The position numbers were made by a program, and so were the translations under genes. The notes beneath the pieces are model-generated. The model had not been told where the DNA came from and did no database searches. It was given only the letters and a program-made list of their open reading frames with translations. From contig CACKOH010000003.1 in NCBI GenBank assembly GCA_902601785.1, positions 29,337 to 93,336 on the forward strand: a DNA stretch of 64,000 nt, written 5' to 3'. Origin of the DNA: an uncultured Pelagibacteraceae bacterium. Its GTDB lineage: Bacteria; Pseudomonadota; Alphaproteobacteria; Pelagibacterales; Pelagibacteraceae. Position 1 is the first letter of the stretch; every line of letters starts with the position of its first letter. This document shows, piece after piece, positions 56,919 through 64,000 of this stretch.

Positions 56919-58106
56919 ATGAAATCTAAAAAAAGAATTGTTCTAGCATACTCTGGAGGGCTTGACACCTCTATAATTTTAAAATGGCTTCAAGAAAATT
57001 ATGACGCAGAAGTAATTTGTTACACCGCAGATGTAGGGCAAGAGATTGATAGAAAAAAAATTATCGCTAATGCAAAAAAATTTGGTGTTACTAAAATAAT
57101 TATTAAAGATTTAAAAGATATCTTTGTAAAAGATTATGTTTATCCAATGATCAGAGGTCATGCTATTTATGAAGGTGTCTACTTGTTGGGTACATCCATA
57201 GCAAGACCGCTCATAGCTAAAGATCAGATTAGAGTTGCTAAAAAATTTAAGGCATTTGCAGTTTCCCACGGTGCGACTGGTAAAGGAAACGATCAAGTAA
57301 GATTTGAATTAGGCTATCATTACTTTGGCCCCAAAATAAAAATCATCGCTCCTTGGAGAATTTGGAAATTAAAATCAAGAACTGATCTAATTAATTATGC
57401 AAAAAAACACAACATAACTATTCCAAAAGATAAAAAAGGTGCATCTCCTTTTTCAGTGGACGATAATTTATTTCACACTTCTACTGAAGGTAAGCTTTTA
57501 GAAAATCCCAAAAATTTTGCACCAGAATTTATTTTTCAAAGATCAGTTTCGCCAGAAAAGGCACCAAATAAAGCATCTTTTGTTACTGTCAATTTTAAAA
57601 ACGGAGATCCATTTGGTATCAATGGGAAAAAAATTACTCCAGCAAAATTATTAGAAAGATTAAATCAACTTGCAGGTAAAAATGGAATTGGCAGAGTTGA
57701 TTTAGTTGAGAATAGATTTATTGGAATAAAGTCTAGAGGTGTATACGAAACACCTGGGGGTACCTTGTTAATGCATGCCCATCGTGCAATGGAGTCTGTA
57801 ACCCTTGATAAAGATACAATGCATAAAAAAGATCAAATTATGCCAAGATATGCAGAGCTTATTTACAATGGCTACTGGTATTCAAAAGAAAGATTTAAAC
57901 TTCAAAAAATTGTGGACCTAGGTAAAAATAAAGTTAATGGTTCAGTTAAACTCAAACTTTACAAAGGAAATGTTACAATAATTTCTAGACAAACTAAGAG
58001 TGCAGCCTACTCTATGAAAAAAGTTTCTTTTGAAGAAAATAAAACCTTTAATAAAACAAATGTTGAAAAATTTATTAATTTTCATAAGAAAAAACTACGT
58101 TCTTAA
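56919..58106 (+). CDS. argG: Argininosuccinate synthase
   Basis: A 395-residue ATP pyrophosphatase that joins citrulline and aspartate. The P-loop is AYSGGLDTSIILKWL (from residue 10). VSHGATGKGNDQVRFEL, the citrulline site YETPGGTLL, and KGASPFSVDDNLFHTSTEG are family blocks. The length is standard. It stands apart from other arginine genes; the window has no argH. Confidence 0.97.
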   Translation: MKSKKRIVLAYSGGLDTSIILKWLQENYDAEVICYTADVGQEIDRKKIIANAKKFGVTKIIIKDLKDIFVKDYVYPMIRGHAIYEGVYLLGTSIARPLIAKDQIRVAKKFKAFAVSHGATGKGNDQVRFELGYHYFGPKIKIIAPWRIWKLKSRTDLINYAKKHNITIPKDKKGASPFSVDDNLFHTSTEGKLLENPKNFAPEFIFQRSVSPEKAPNKASFVTVNFKNGDPFGINGKKITPAKLLERLNQLAGKNGIGRVDLVENRFIGIKSRGVYETPGGTLLMHAHRAMESVTLDKDTMHKKDQIMPRYAELIYNGYWYSKERFKLQKIVDLGKNKVNGSVKLKLYKGNVTIISRQTKSAAYSMKKVSFEENKTFNKTNVEKFINFHKKKLRS

Positions 58107-58163
58107 TAAATCTTAGGTCAATTTATCGTTTGTCAAATTTGTTTAAAACTATATCTTAGATTT

Positions 58164-58622
58164 ATGGAATCATTAAAAAATTGGATGATAGAAGCAGCAA
58201 ATATTTTATTTGATGATAGCAAAAATGATTTGCGGGCCCTTCCTAAAACAGTGAGATTACAAATTCTTTTAGTGTTGAGTTTTATTTGGACTACAGTTTT
58301 TAGTTTATATGTTTTTTCATATACAACTTTTGCATTTGGTTGGGCAGGTCTTTTTATAGCTCATATTGGTTTAATTTTTGCAGTGTATATGACATTTAAA
58401 CATTTTCACAGAGCTGAAGAAAGTTCTGCTAGCGTTTTTAAGACAAAAAATTTTGATCCATTTAAGATAATGGTAATTGTTTTTGTTATTGTTTTTATAT
58501 TTGTCTTTTCAAAAGGAATTGAAGTTCTAACTAGTCCAAACCCATATTCTTACTCAATACCTTATGATGGTTCTTCAAAATCAGTATTTGAAAAATGGCT
58601 ACCTTTTAGTAAAGATAAGTAA
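58164..58622 (+). CDS. Membrane protein of unknown function beside a PsiE-family gene
   Basis: I do not recognise this 152-residue protein. It has three hydrophobic segments (about residues 29-50, 55-75 and 100-118), a charged N-terminus with two tryptophans, and a periplasmic-looking C-terminal tail with SPNPYSYSIPYDGSSKS. Its stop codon overlaps the start of the PsiE-like gene by one base (TAATG), so they are coupled and may work together. Confidence 0.7.
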   Translation: MESLKNWMIEAANILFDDSKNDLRALPKTVRLQILLVLSFIWTTVFSLYVFSYTTFAFGWAGLFIAHIGLIFAVYMTFKHFHRAEESSASVFKTKNFDPFKIMVIVFVIVFIFVFSKGIEVLTSPNPYSYSIPYDGSSKSVFEKWLPFSKDK

Positions 58623-59002
58623 TGGATAAGATAGCGAAAAATTTACAACTGGGGTTGATGTGTATTATTTTGATCAGTACTGTTATTGCTGTTGGCATTG
58701 AAATTTCAAATATGTTTTTAAACCAATCAGTTACTTTAGCTGATTTGCTTTTAATGTTTCTATATTTAGAAGTTCTTGCAATGGTAAGAGTTTTTTGGAA
58801 TCAGCAATCTATAAGTATTACGTTACCACTTCTTATTGCAATAACAGCTCTTGCTCGATTTATTATTCTTCAAGGAAAAGAAATGGATCCTACAGCTCTT
58901 GTTTATGAGGCTGTTGCTATTCTGTTGATCGCTGGAGCAATTGTTGTTCTAAGATTAAGACATAGTGACAAACTAGGTCTAAAGAAAAAAAAATCTAGGT
59001 AG
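58622..59002 (+). CDS. PsiE-family membrane protein
   Basis: A 126-residue protein with four helices. Segments LLLMFLYLEVLAMVRVFW and ITALARFIILQ resemble the phosphate-starvation-inducible PsiE family, and a basic tail (LGLKKKKSR) ends it. The function of PsiE is not established. No Pho box was evident upstream. It lies 7 bases before the photolyase-like gene. Confidence 0.75.
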   Translation: MDKIAKNLQLGLMCIILISTVIAVGIEISNMFLNQSVTLADLLLMFLYLEVLAMVRVFWNQQSISITLPLLIAITALARFIILQGKEMDPTALVYEAVAILLIAGAIVVLRLRHSDKLGLKKKKSR

Positions 59003-59009
59003 TTTAAAT

Positions 59010-60149
59010 ATGTTATTTGAGGCTTCGAGGGCGAAAGCCATTGAAAAACTAAATCATTTTGTTGAAAATAATTTAACAGATTACTCTAGATTAAGAAATT
59101 TTGATTTTGGTCCTGAGGGTAGATCTAATGTCTCGTGCTTATCACCTTACATTACACACGGGATAATAAATGAAAAAGAAATAATAAAAAAATCCCTTGA
59201 TAAATTTTCTTTTGCAAAAAATGAAAAGTTTATCCAAGAAATTCTGTGGCGTACCTATTGGAAAGGCTGGCTAGAATTAAGACCAAATGTATGGAACGAT
59301 TATTTAATAGAGCTAAAAAAAATAAGAGAGGATTTCAAACAAAACAAAGAATATTTAGATGCTATCGAAGGAAAAACAAACATTGAGTGCTTTAATTCTT
59401 GGGTAAATGAACTTAAAGAAAACAACTATCTTCATAACCATACCAGAATGTGGTTTGCGAGTATTTGGATTTTCACTTTAGAATTACCATGGCAACTTGG
59501 TGCTGAGTTTTTTATGCAACATCTGTATGATGGAGATGCTGCATCTAACACACTCAGTTGGAGATGGGTAGCTGGAATTCAAACACAAGGTAAGCATTAC
59601 CTGGCAAGTGAATGGAATATAAAAAAATTTACCAATAATAAGTTTCAAAACATTAAATTAAATGAGAACGCTTCACCAAAAATTTCAGAAAAATCTTACT
59701 CTATAATTAAACAAGATTTCAGTAACCCACAGGATATTGAGGAAAAAAATCTTGTAATTTTTGAAAATAATCTCTCATTTGAAATCACTGACTTCAAAGA
59801 AAATAATTTTAAAAAAATATATATAGTTGCTGTTAAAAATGAAAATAGAACTATCAAGCTTTGTGAAAAGGTAGTGAAATTTAAGTATCTTTTAATAAAT
59901 GACCAACAACAAAGATTAAAAGATAATTCTATGGAATGTGAGGTTATTGATATTAGTGAAATTAAAAATATTGAAAACTGTTTTGGATTATATCCAACAG
60001 TTGGTGAAAACTTAGATTATTTAAATTCAAATAATATTAAACTAAATTTTTTATACAGAGATCTTGATCGATTTTCCTGGCAATATTGCAACAAAGGTTT
60101 TTTTAATTTTAAAAATTATATTCCAAAAATAATATCAACCTTTAATTAA
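59010..60149 (+). CDS. Photolyase/cryptochrome-like flavoprotein with FAD domain at the N-terminus
   Basis: A 379-residue protein. Residues about 35-230 are clearly the FAD-binding helical domain of the photolyase/cryptochrome family: SNVSCLSPYITHGIINE, FIQEILWRTYWKGW, LHNHTRMWFASIW, and YDGDAASNTLSWRWVAG. The usual N-terminal alpha/beta antenna domain is missing. Instead about 150 residues follow the FAD domain, with strand-helix pattern (NLVIFENN, KKIYIVAV, KYLLINDQQ), possibly a different Rossmann-like domain. Repair of UV-damaged DNA is the likely general role, but a signalling flavoprotein cannot be excluded. Confidence 0.85.
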   Translation: MLFEASRAKAIEKLNHFVENNLTDYSRLRNFDFGPEGRSNVSCLSPYITHGIINEKEIIKKSLDKFSFAKNEKFIQEILWRTYWKGWLELRPNVWNDYLIELKKIREDFKQNKEYLDAIEGKTNIECFNSWVNELKENNYLHNHTRMWFASIWIFTLELPWQLGAEFFMQHLYDGDAASNTLSWRWVAGIQTQGKHYLASEWNIKKFTNNKFQNIKLNENASPKISEKSYSIIKQDFSNPQDIEEKNLVIFENNLSFEITDFKENNFKKIYIVAVKNENRTIKLCEKVVKFKYLLINDQQQRLKDNSMECEVIDISEIKNIENCFGLYPTVGENLDYLNSNNIKLNFLYRDLDRFSWQYCNKGFFNFKNYIPKIISTFN

Positions 60150-60367
60150 AACCAACGAACCATCCCAATAATACCAGCTGTGGCATAGAAAAACTGTAGA
60201 AATAAAATTCCTTTATGGCCTCCCCTATAGGCCCATATTCCAATTAAAATCGCCGAAAAAAGTAATAAACAAAAACCAAAAAATTCAATTCCTATATTTA
60301 AAGCTACAAACAAAGAATATAATATTGCAGTTATAACTCCGGCCCATTCAAATATTTTATTGTTCAT
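60146..60367 (-). CDS. Small membrane protein of unknown function
   Basis: A 73-residue protein with three hydrophobic stretches (EWAGVITAILYSLFVALNIG, then FFGFCLLLFSAILIGIWAY, then ILFLQFFYATAGIIGMV). The loop YRGGHKG is polar. I do not recognise the family. It overlaps the end of the photolyase-like gene by 4 bases tail to tail, and its start overlaps the glutamine amidotransferase stop by 4 bases, suggesting coupled translation with that gene. Confidence 0.6.
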   Translation of the reverse strand: MNNKIFEWAGVITAILYSLFVALNIGIEFFGFCLLLFSAILIGIWAYRGGHKGILFLQFFYATAGIIGMVRWF

Positions 60368-61083
60368 AAAAGTTTTTTAAAATTATTATAAAGGATTGTA
60401 GAATAGTTGTTCATATCTTTCATGTTATCTTTAGCAGATTGATCAAATTTTTCTAACGCACCATCGCCAAGCTGATCCTCCAAAGCTTTTTTATATTCTG
60501 GGACACATCCCCATTCATTGACTGTGGTATTTTTTATTTCTATATGAAATTGAATTCCATAGGCATGGTTTTGGTATTTAAAAATTTGAAATTTTGTAAC
60601 TGGTGACGAAGCTAACAAAGTCACATCCTTATGATTTTCAATGCCTTGCACCTCATACGAGTGCCATTGTAGACTTTTGATTTGGTTTGGAAATTTTGAA
60701 AACAAATTGTCAACTTCTTTTTCTTTCGTAAAGTTGATATCCATCATTCCGATCTCAGCAGGGTTTGATTTAACTACTTGCCCCCCTATTACTTCTCCTA
60801 GTAACTGACAGCCTAAACAAAATCCTAAGTAAGGTTTTTTTAAATCTACAACAAACTCTTTAATTTTTTTCTTCTCCTCTACTAACCATGGATACTGCTT
60901 TTCCATAAAGGTATCCATTGGACCTCCCATACAAAACATTCCATCAAATTTATTTAAATCTTCGGGTATTTTTTCACCTTCATCTAACTCAATAGTAGTT
61001 AGATTAAATCCATCTGTTAACATTAAATCTTTGATATATCCGGGGTCTTCTATCTTAATGTGTTGTAATACAATAATATTCAC
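60364..61083 (-). CDS. Class I glutamine amidotransferase (GMP synthase-like)
   Basis: A 239-residue stand-alone GATase1 domain. The nucleophile is in YLGFCLGCQLLGEVIGG (Cys89), and the catalytic His-x-Glu is in YGIQFHIEIK, where the usual HPE reads HIE. The oxyanion glycines are in FCMGGPMDTF. Such proteins hydrolyse glutamine or gamma-glutamyl bonds; many act on gamma-glutamyl amines (PuuD-like) or partner an unknown synthase. None is adjacent, so the substrate is open. Confidence 0.88.
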   Translation of the reverse strand: MNIIVLQHIKIEDPGYIKDLMLTDGFNLTTIELDEGEKIPEDLNKFDGMFCMGGPMDTFMEKQYPWLVEEKKKIKEFVVDLKKPYLGFCLGCQLLGEVIGGQVVKSNPAEIGMMDINFTKEKEVDNLFSKFPNQIKSLQWHSYEVQGIENHKDVTLLASSPVTKFQIFKYQNHAYGIQFHIEIKNTTVNEWGCVPEYKKALEDQLGDGALEKFDQSAKDNMKDMNNYSTILYNNFKKLL

Positions 61084-61130
61084 TAAATTCAGCTTAACTC
61101 AGAAAAGATCTCTGAACAAATTAAATAATA

Positions 61131-61820
61131 TTATCTAGCAAGCTTTATAAATATATCGCCCATTCCGGTTTTTAAGTTTTCTAAAGGAGTATTATTTCTT
61201 AGTTCACAAAACCTTCCTGTTACTTGATGACTTTTTACAAAATCTATTTCTTCTTTTTTACAGCTTCTTCCTTCATGTAATAAACCTATTACTACTCGAT
61301 CATTGAGATTATAAACTTGATTATTGTTGATTTTTTCACCATCACAAAAGTAATCTTTATTTACCCGGTCGGGAAAATCTTTCTTCTTGCAAGGATTTCT
61401 GATGGTGAATACATAAAAATCTTTTAAACCATCCAAAAACTTATGAGTCATCTTTTCAACTTCAGAATATTTCATTATATCGCACGAGCAAGGAATACAG
61501 CACTTGTAGTAATCACCACAAATTTTTTCCCCAGTTCTGCTTTCTTTAGCGTATAGAAAATCTGGTTCGCTATTTGGGTCAATTAATGATCCAGAAACTG
61601 GACAATATAATTTATTAAATTCTATAAAATCTTTATATGTAATTTCTTTATCTATAATATACTTAAAAAACTTTGGTCCAGCTGCATTTCTATTTTGATC
61701 TGGAAATATTCTAGACCAATCAGTAATTAATTCTTTATGATAATTTTTTTCTTCTGCGAATGATTCAAATTGAAAAAATACGAAGAAAATTAAAATGAAT
61801 TTAGATAAGATTTTTTTCAT
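61131..61820 (-). CDS. Exported cysteine-rich protein of unknown function
   Basis: A 229-residue protein with a signal peptide (about 1-22, ESFA|EE) and ten cysteines, five of them in one cluster, EKICGDYYKCCIPCSCD (near residues 97-113). Others occur in LYCPVSG, RNPCKK, YFCDGE, RSCKKEE and RFCELR. These could form disulfides or bind metal. No known domain is evident to me. It is last in a coupled operon and overlaps the FG-GAP gene by 4 bases. Confidence 0.8.
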   Translation of the reverse strand: MKKILSKFILIFFVFFQFESFAEEKNYHKELITDWSRIFPDQNRNAAGPKFFKYIIDKEITYKDFIEFNKLYCPVSGSLIDPNSEPDFLYAKESRTGEKICGDYYKCCIPCSCDIMKYSEVEKMTHKFLDGLKDFYVFTIRNPCKKKDFPDRVNKDYFCDGEKINNNQVYNLNDRVVIGLLHEGRSCKKEEIDFVKSHQVTGRFCELRNNTPLENLKTGMGDIFIKLAR

Positions 61821-63259
61821 TTTTGTTTTACAGTAACTGTTTGATTTAACGAAGTTATTTTGATTAAATTTTTAGTACCATCAGTCCATTTAACTTCTAC
61901 TTTAAAATTTTTTTCTTTTTTTCTAATTCCATAATGTGCCACAGGCTCCATTTGACACAAATAACCAGATCCAGCATCAATAGTTTTTGAATGTTTTCTT
62001 TGATTTGTAAATAATGTAACTGTTGCACCTCTCGCTGGAGCTCCAAATTTATTAAGAGGTCTAATTCTCAAATATTTGCTTTGTTTATCAACTTTTGCTT
62101 TATATAAAGTTAATGCCTGTTCTTTGCTTTCACCACGAGAAACTAGTAATTCTAAAATACCATCACCATCAATGTCAGCAACTGCAGCTCCTGTGCCAAA
62201 CCCATCAGGTTCGAGGCCTGTTTCCAGTATTATTTCCTCAAAAGCTCCATTCTCTATTATCCTAAATAACTTATTAGGCTCAGCTATGTTGTTCATGAAG
62301 ACTTCATCATAACCGTCGTTATCAAAATCAGCAGATATAATTGTTCGAATTCTTGAAGGTTTATCAAATTTACTATTACCTATATCTTTAAATTGATTAT
62401 CTTGTAAGGCGTAAGCTCTGTGATAACCCTGCCAATTTCCACTTATTATATCTAATCTTCCTCGATAAAGTATGTCTGATAATGCAGTACCTCTTCCGTT
62501 TTGAATCACATCATCTACTCGATACTCAAAAGCCACGTCTTCAAAAACCCCATTATTATTTTTCAAAAGAAAATTTGCACCTCTTTCATTTGCTGCAAAA
62601 ATATCAGATCTATCTGTTAAAATATGCCCTGAAACAACTGCCCTTCCACCTGTAACCTTATCTAAATTTAAGCTAACTGATTTATCCTTAATCCTTTTAT
62701 CCTCAATCTCATAAAACCTCGTTGGTCCACCATAATTTGATACATAGAGACCATATTCGCCATTACCTTTTCTATCCACACAAGCAACAGATCTGCCTGC
62801 TGTTAAATTTAAATCCTCTTTATTTTTTTCAATTTCGAACATGTCTGAAAACTTGCTTCCTTCTAAGTCTATAAGTCTGTCTGAATATTTTTTTGTTCCA
62901 CTATATGAATCTGTGTTAAGAAAATATATTTCTTCATAACCATCTCTATCAACATCACAGGCTGCAACACCAATAGTTTTTCTAGATTCATCAGAAAATA
63001 CATTTTGATTAGCAATATTAATTAATGTCCCATTATCATATGATAAAGCTAAATTAGGATAACCAAATCCTGTAACTATAAATTCATATTTTCCATTTTG
63101 ATTTATATCGGCAACAGAAATCCCATAACTAAGTCTTTTTGGATTATCTGAAATTTTATCAGTTATATCCTCAAAAAAATCAGCATTAACAATATTGGGT
63201 ATTATTAAAATTGTTAAAATTATTATTTTATTTAAAAAATTATAATTCTTACTTTTCAT
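61817..63259 (-). CDS. Exported FG-GAP/VCBS repeat protein with an ASPIC/UnbV domain
   Basis: A 480-residue protein. After a signal peptide (about 1-26) come several FG-GAP beta-propeller repeats with calcium-loop motifs of the form D-x-[DN]-x-[DN]-G (VADINQNGKYEF, CDVDRDGYEEIYF, SADFDNDGYDEVF, VADIDGDGILELLVSRG). A C-terminal ASPIC/UnbV domain follows (APARGATVTL, DAGSGYLCQMEPVAHYGI, VEVKWTDG). Such proteins bind calcium and face the outside of the cell; their ligands are mostly unknown. It overlaps both neighbours (4 and 11 bases). Confidence 0.88.
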   Translation of the reverse strand: MKSKNYNFLNKIIILTILIIPNIVNADFFEDITDKISDNPKRLSYGISVADINQNGKYEFIVTGFGYPNLALSYDNGTLINIANQNVFSDESRKTIGVAACDVDRDGYEEIYFLNTDSYSGTKKYSDRLIDLEGSKFSDMFEIEKNKEDLNLTAGRSVACVDRKGNGEYGLYVSNYGGPTRFYEIEDKRIKDKSVSLNLDKVTGGRAVVSGHILTDRSDIFAANERGANFLLKNNNGVFEDVAFEYRVDDVIQNGRGTALSDILYRGRLDIISGNWQGYHRAYALQDNQFKDIGNSKFDKPSRIRTIISADFDNDGYDEVFMNNIAEPNKLFRIIENGAFEEIILETGLEPDGFGTGAAVADIDGDGILELLVSRGESKEQALTLYKAKVDKQSKYLRIRPLNKFGAPARGATVTLFTNQRKHSKTIDAGSGYLCQMEPVAHYGIRKKEKNFKVEVKWTDGTKNLIKITSLNQTVTVKQK

Positions 63260-63782
63260 TTTTTTTTCTCTTATATTTTTTTAACCAATCATCAAATACT
63301 TTTATAGCACCACCCATTTCTTTAGTTTTATTTGGATGGTTTTTGGCTCTGCCCAACATGGTCGAAACTACATTTACTTGATACTTCGTAGATCTATTTT
63401 TAATTGTATTAATTGTGAATAGAGCCTTTTCTTTATTTTTAAATCCCAATCCAGGGGTTGTGGTTTTAGGATTATAATCAGAATATAAAGATAAGTTAAT
63501 TGGTCTAATTTTTTTACCTAATGGCATCTTGTCAATTATTTGGAAAACTAGTTTGGGCTTTAAATCATTCATAATTTTTTTTGATTTTCCATCAAAACCT
63601 ATAAGATTTATTGAAAAAGTTTTGCTTTTATTTGATTTACAAATTAATTTTACATATCTTTTATGGAATTCCTTAATCTTGCTTTGATATATTTTTTTTG
63701 CTCTTTGATATGATTTGTCTTTAAAATTCGGGGTATTTACTAATAAAATTCTACTTTTCCATTTATATTTTTCAAAATTCAT
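63249..63782 (-). CDS. DUF4174-like protein with a basic C-terminal domain
   Basis: A 177-residue protein without a signal peptide. The first half looks like DUF4174 (YKWKSRILLVNTPNFKDKSYQ, and INLIGFDGKSKKIM). The second half is a short, basic alpha-helical domain (LGFKNKEKALFTINTIKNRSTKYQVNVV, then MLGRAKNHPNKT, AIKVFDDWLKKYKRKK, by key residues) that I have seen only as a small separate protein type of unknown function. The two together look like a fusion. The start lies 2 bases after the DUF2256 stop and the end overlaps the FG-GAP gene by 11 bases. Confidence 0.7.
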   Translation of the reverse strand: MNFEKYKWKSRILLVNTPNFKDKSYQRAKKIYQSKIKEFHKRYVKLICKSNKSKTFSINLIGFDGKSKKIMNDLKPKLVFQIIDKMPLGKKIRPINLSLYSDYNPKTTTPGLGFKNKEKALFTINTIKNRSTKYQVNVVSTMLGRAKNHPNKTKEMGGAIKVFDDWLKKYKRKKNEK

Positions 63783-63784
63783 AT

Positions 63785-63916
63785 TTAAACTTTTTTATTA
63801 GAACACCTTTTTGAGCAGTATTTGACTTTTTCCCAGTTCAACTTCCATTTTTTTCTCCACTTAAATGGTCTTTGACAAACTATACAAATTTTAGAGGGCA
63901 GATTTTCCTTCTTCAC
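63785..63916 (-). CDS. DUF2256 zinc-ribbon-like small protein
   Basis: A 43-residue protein starting at GTG. It has two cysteine pairs, [15 protein letters not shown] and [11 protein letters not shown], the DUF2256 pattern C-x2-C-x-RPF-x-WRKKW...W-x2-V-x-YCS-x2-C, likely a small zinc-binding module. DUF2256 genes often neighbour photolyase or cryptochrome genes in other bacteria, in my memory. The start overlaps the stop of the gene upstream by one base (TAGTG). Confidence 0.8.
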   Translation of the reverse strand: MKKENLPSKICIVCQRPFKWRKKWKLNWEKVKYCSKRCSNKKV

Positions 63917-64000
63917 TATGCAGTATTTTGTTTAATAAATTTTTCAGCTTCAGATAAAATTAATTTTTTTCTATCTAGTTTCATTTTATCAAATATCCTT
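63916..64000 (-). CDS. C-terminal end of a gene cut by the window edge
   Basis: The minus strand has an open frame from the right edge to a TAG at 63918-63916 (27 codons, ending [14 protein letters not shown]). The TAG overlaps the GTG of DUF2256 by one base, the arrangement expected of coupled genes. Nothing in the fragment identifies the product. Confidence 0.4.
   Translation of the reverse strand, partial: RIFDKMKLDRKKLILSEAEKFIKQNTA

Noticed and set aside
1..64000. CRISPR arrays, insertion sequences, integrases, prophage
   Set aside because: I saw no regularly spaced repeats, terminal inverted repeats with a transposase, or phage genes. The only tandem repeat is inside rpsP.

Overview
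The window looks like the chromosome of a SAR11 bacterium (Candidatus Pelagibacter or a close relative). The evidence is the strongly AT-rich sequence, very tight packing (no gap between genes exceeds about 180 bases), many 1-20 base gene overlaps, and gene content typical of SAR11: DMSP demethylation genes beside the TCA genes, TRAP and ABC uptake systems, and small alphaproteobacterial families such as DUF2794 and IalB. I see no rRNA, tRNA, CRISPR, insertion sequence or phage genes.

Bases 1-25,126 form one unbroken run of minus-strand genes. Read in the direction of transcription it goes ffh, rpsP, trmD, rplS, leuC, leuD, leuB, dmdC, dmdB, an alpha/beta hydrolase, dmdA, asd, sdhC, sdhD, sdhA, sdhB, mmsA, mdh, sucC, sucD, sucA, sucB and the start of lpd. 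It joins protein targeting and ribosome genes, leucine synthesis, DMSP demethylation and the oxidative half of the TCA cycle. The 158-base gap between ffh and the divergent dapF-ftsY pair holds two strong hairpins (likely a structured leader RNA) and a good dapF promoter.

Bases 27,000-35,800 carry a secreted hypothetical protein, a membrane-anchored hydrolase, a DMT exporter, a tiny membrane protein, an amidase and a TRAP transporter (COG4663-4665 type) whose Tat-exported binding protein is separated from its permease genes by a textbook terminator hairpin. A divergent gamma-glutamyltransferase lies next to it. Bases 35,800-42,330 hold an alcohol dehydrogenase and a five-gene ABC importer that resembles the rhizobial GlpSTPQV glycerol system. 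Bases 42,460-48,414 are a 2-hydroxyacid cluster: a D-2-hydroxyacid dehydrogenase, a GlcD-like FAD oxidase interrupted by a single-base frameshift in a homopolymer, an aminotransferase, and two tandem FMN L-lactate dehydrogenase-like genes.

Bases 48,423-53,060 carry a PagL-like lipid A deacylase and a cytochrome c maturation cluster (ccmC, D, E, F, G, H). Then follow hspQ, yciB/ispZ, a DUF2794 gene, a BAX-inhibitor-1 family protein, an aldo/keto reductase, an IalB-like protein, argG, a PsiE-family pair and a photolyase-like flavoprotein with its FAD domain at the N-terminus. The right end is a coupled minus-strand operon: a gene running off the window, a 43-residue DUF2256 zinc-ribbon-like protein, a DUF4174-like protein, an exported FG-GAP/ASPIC-UnbV protein and an exported protein with ten cysteines. 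This last module and the photolyase-like gene are the least explained parts of the window.
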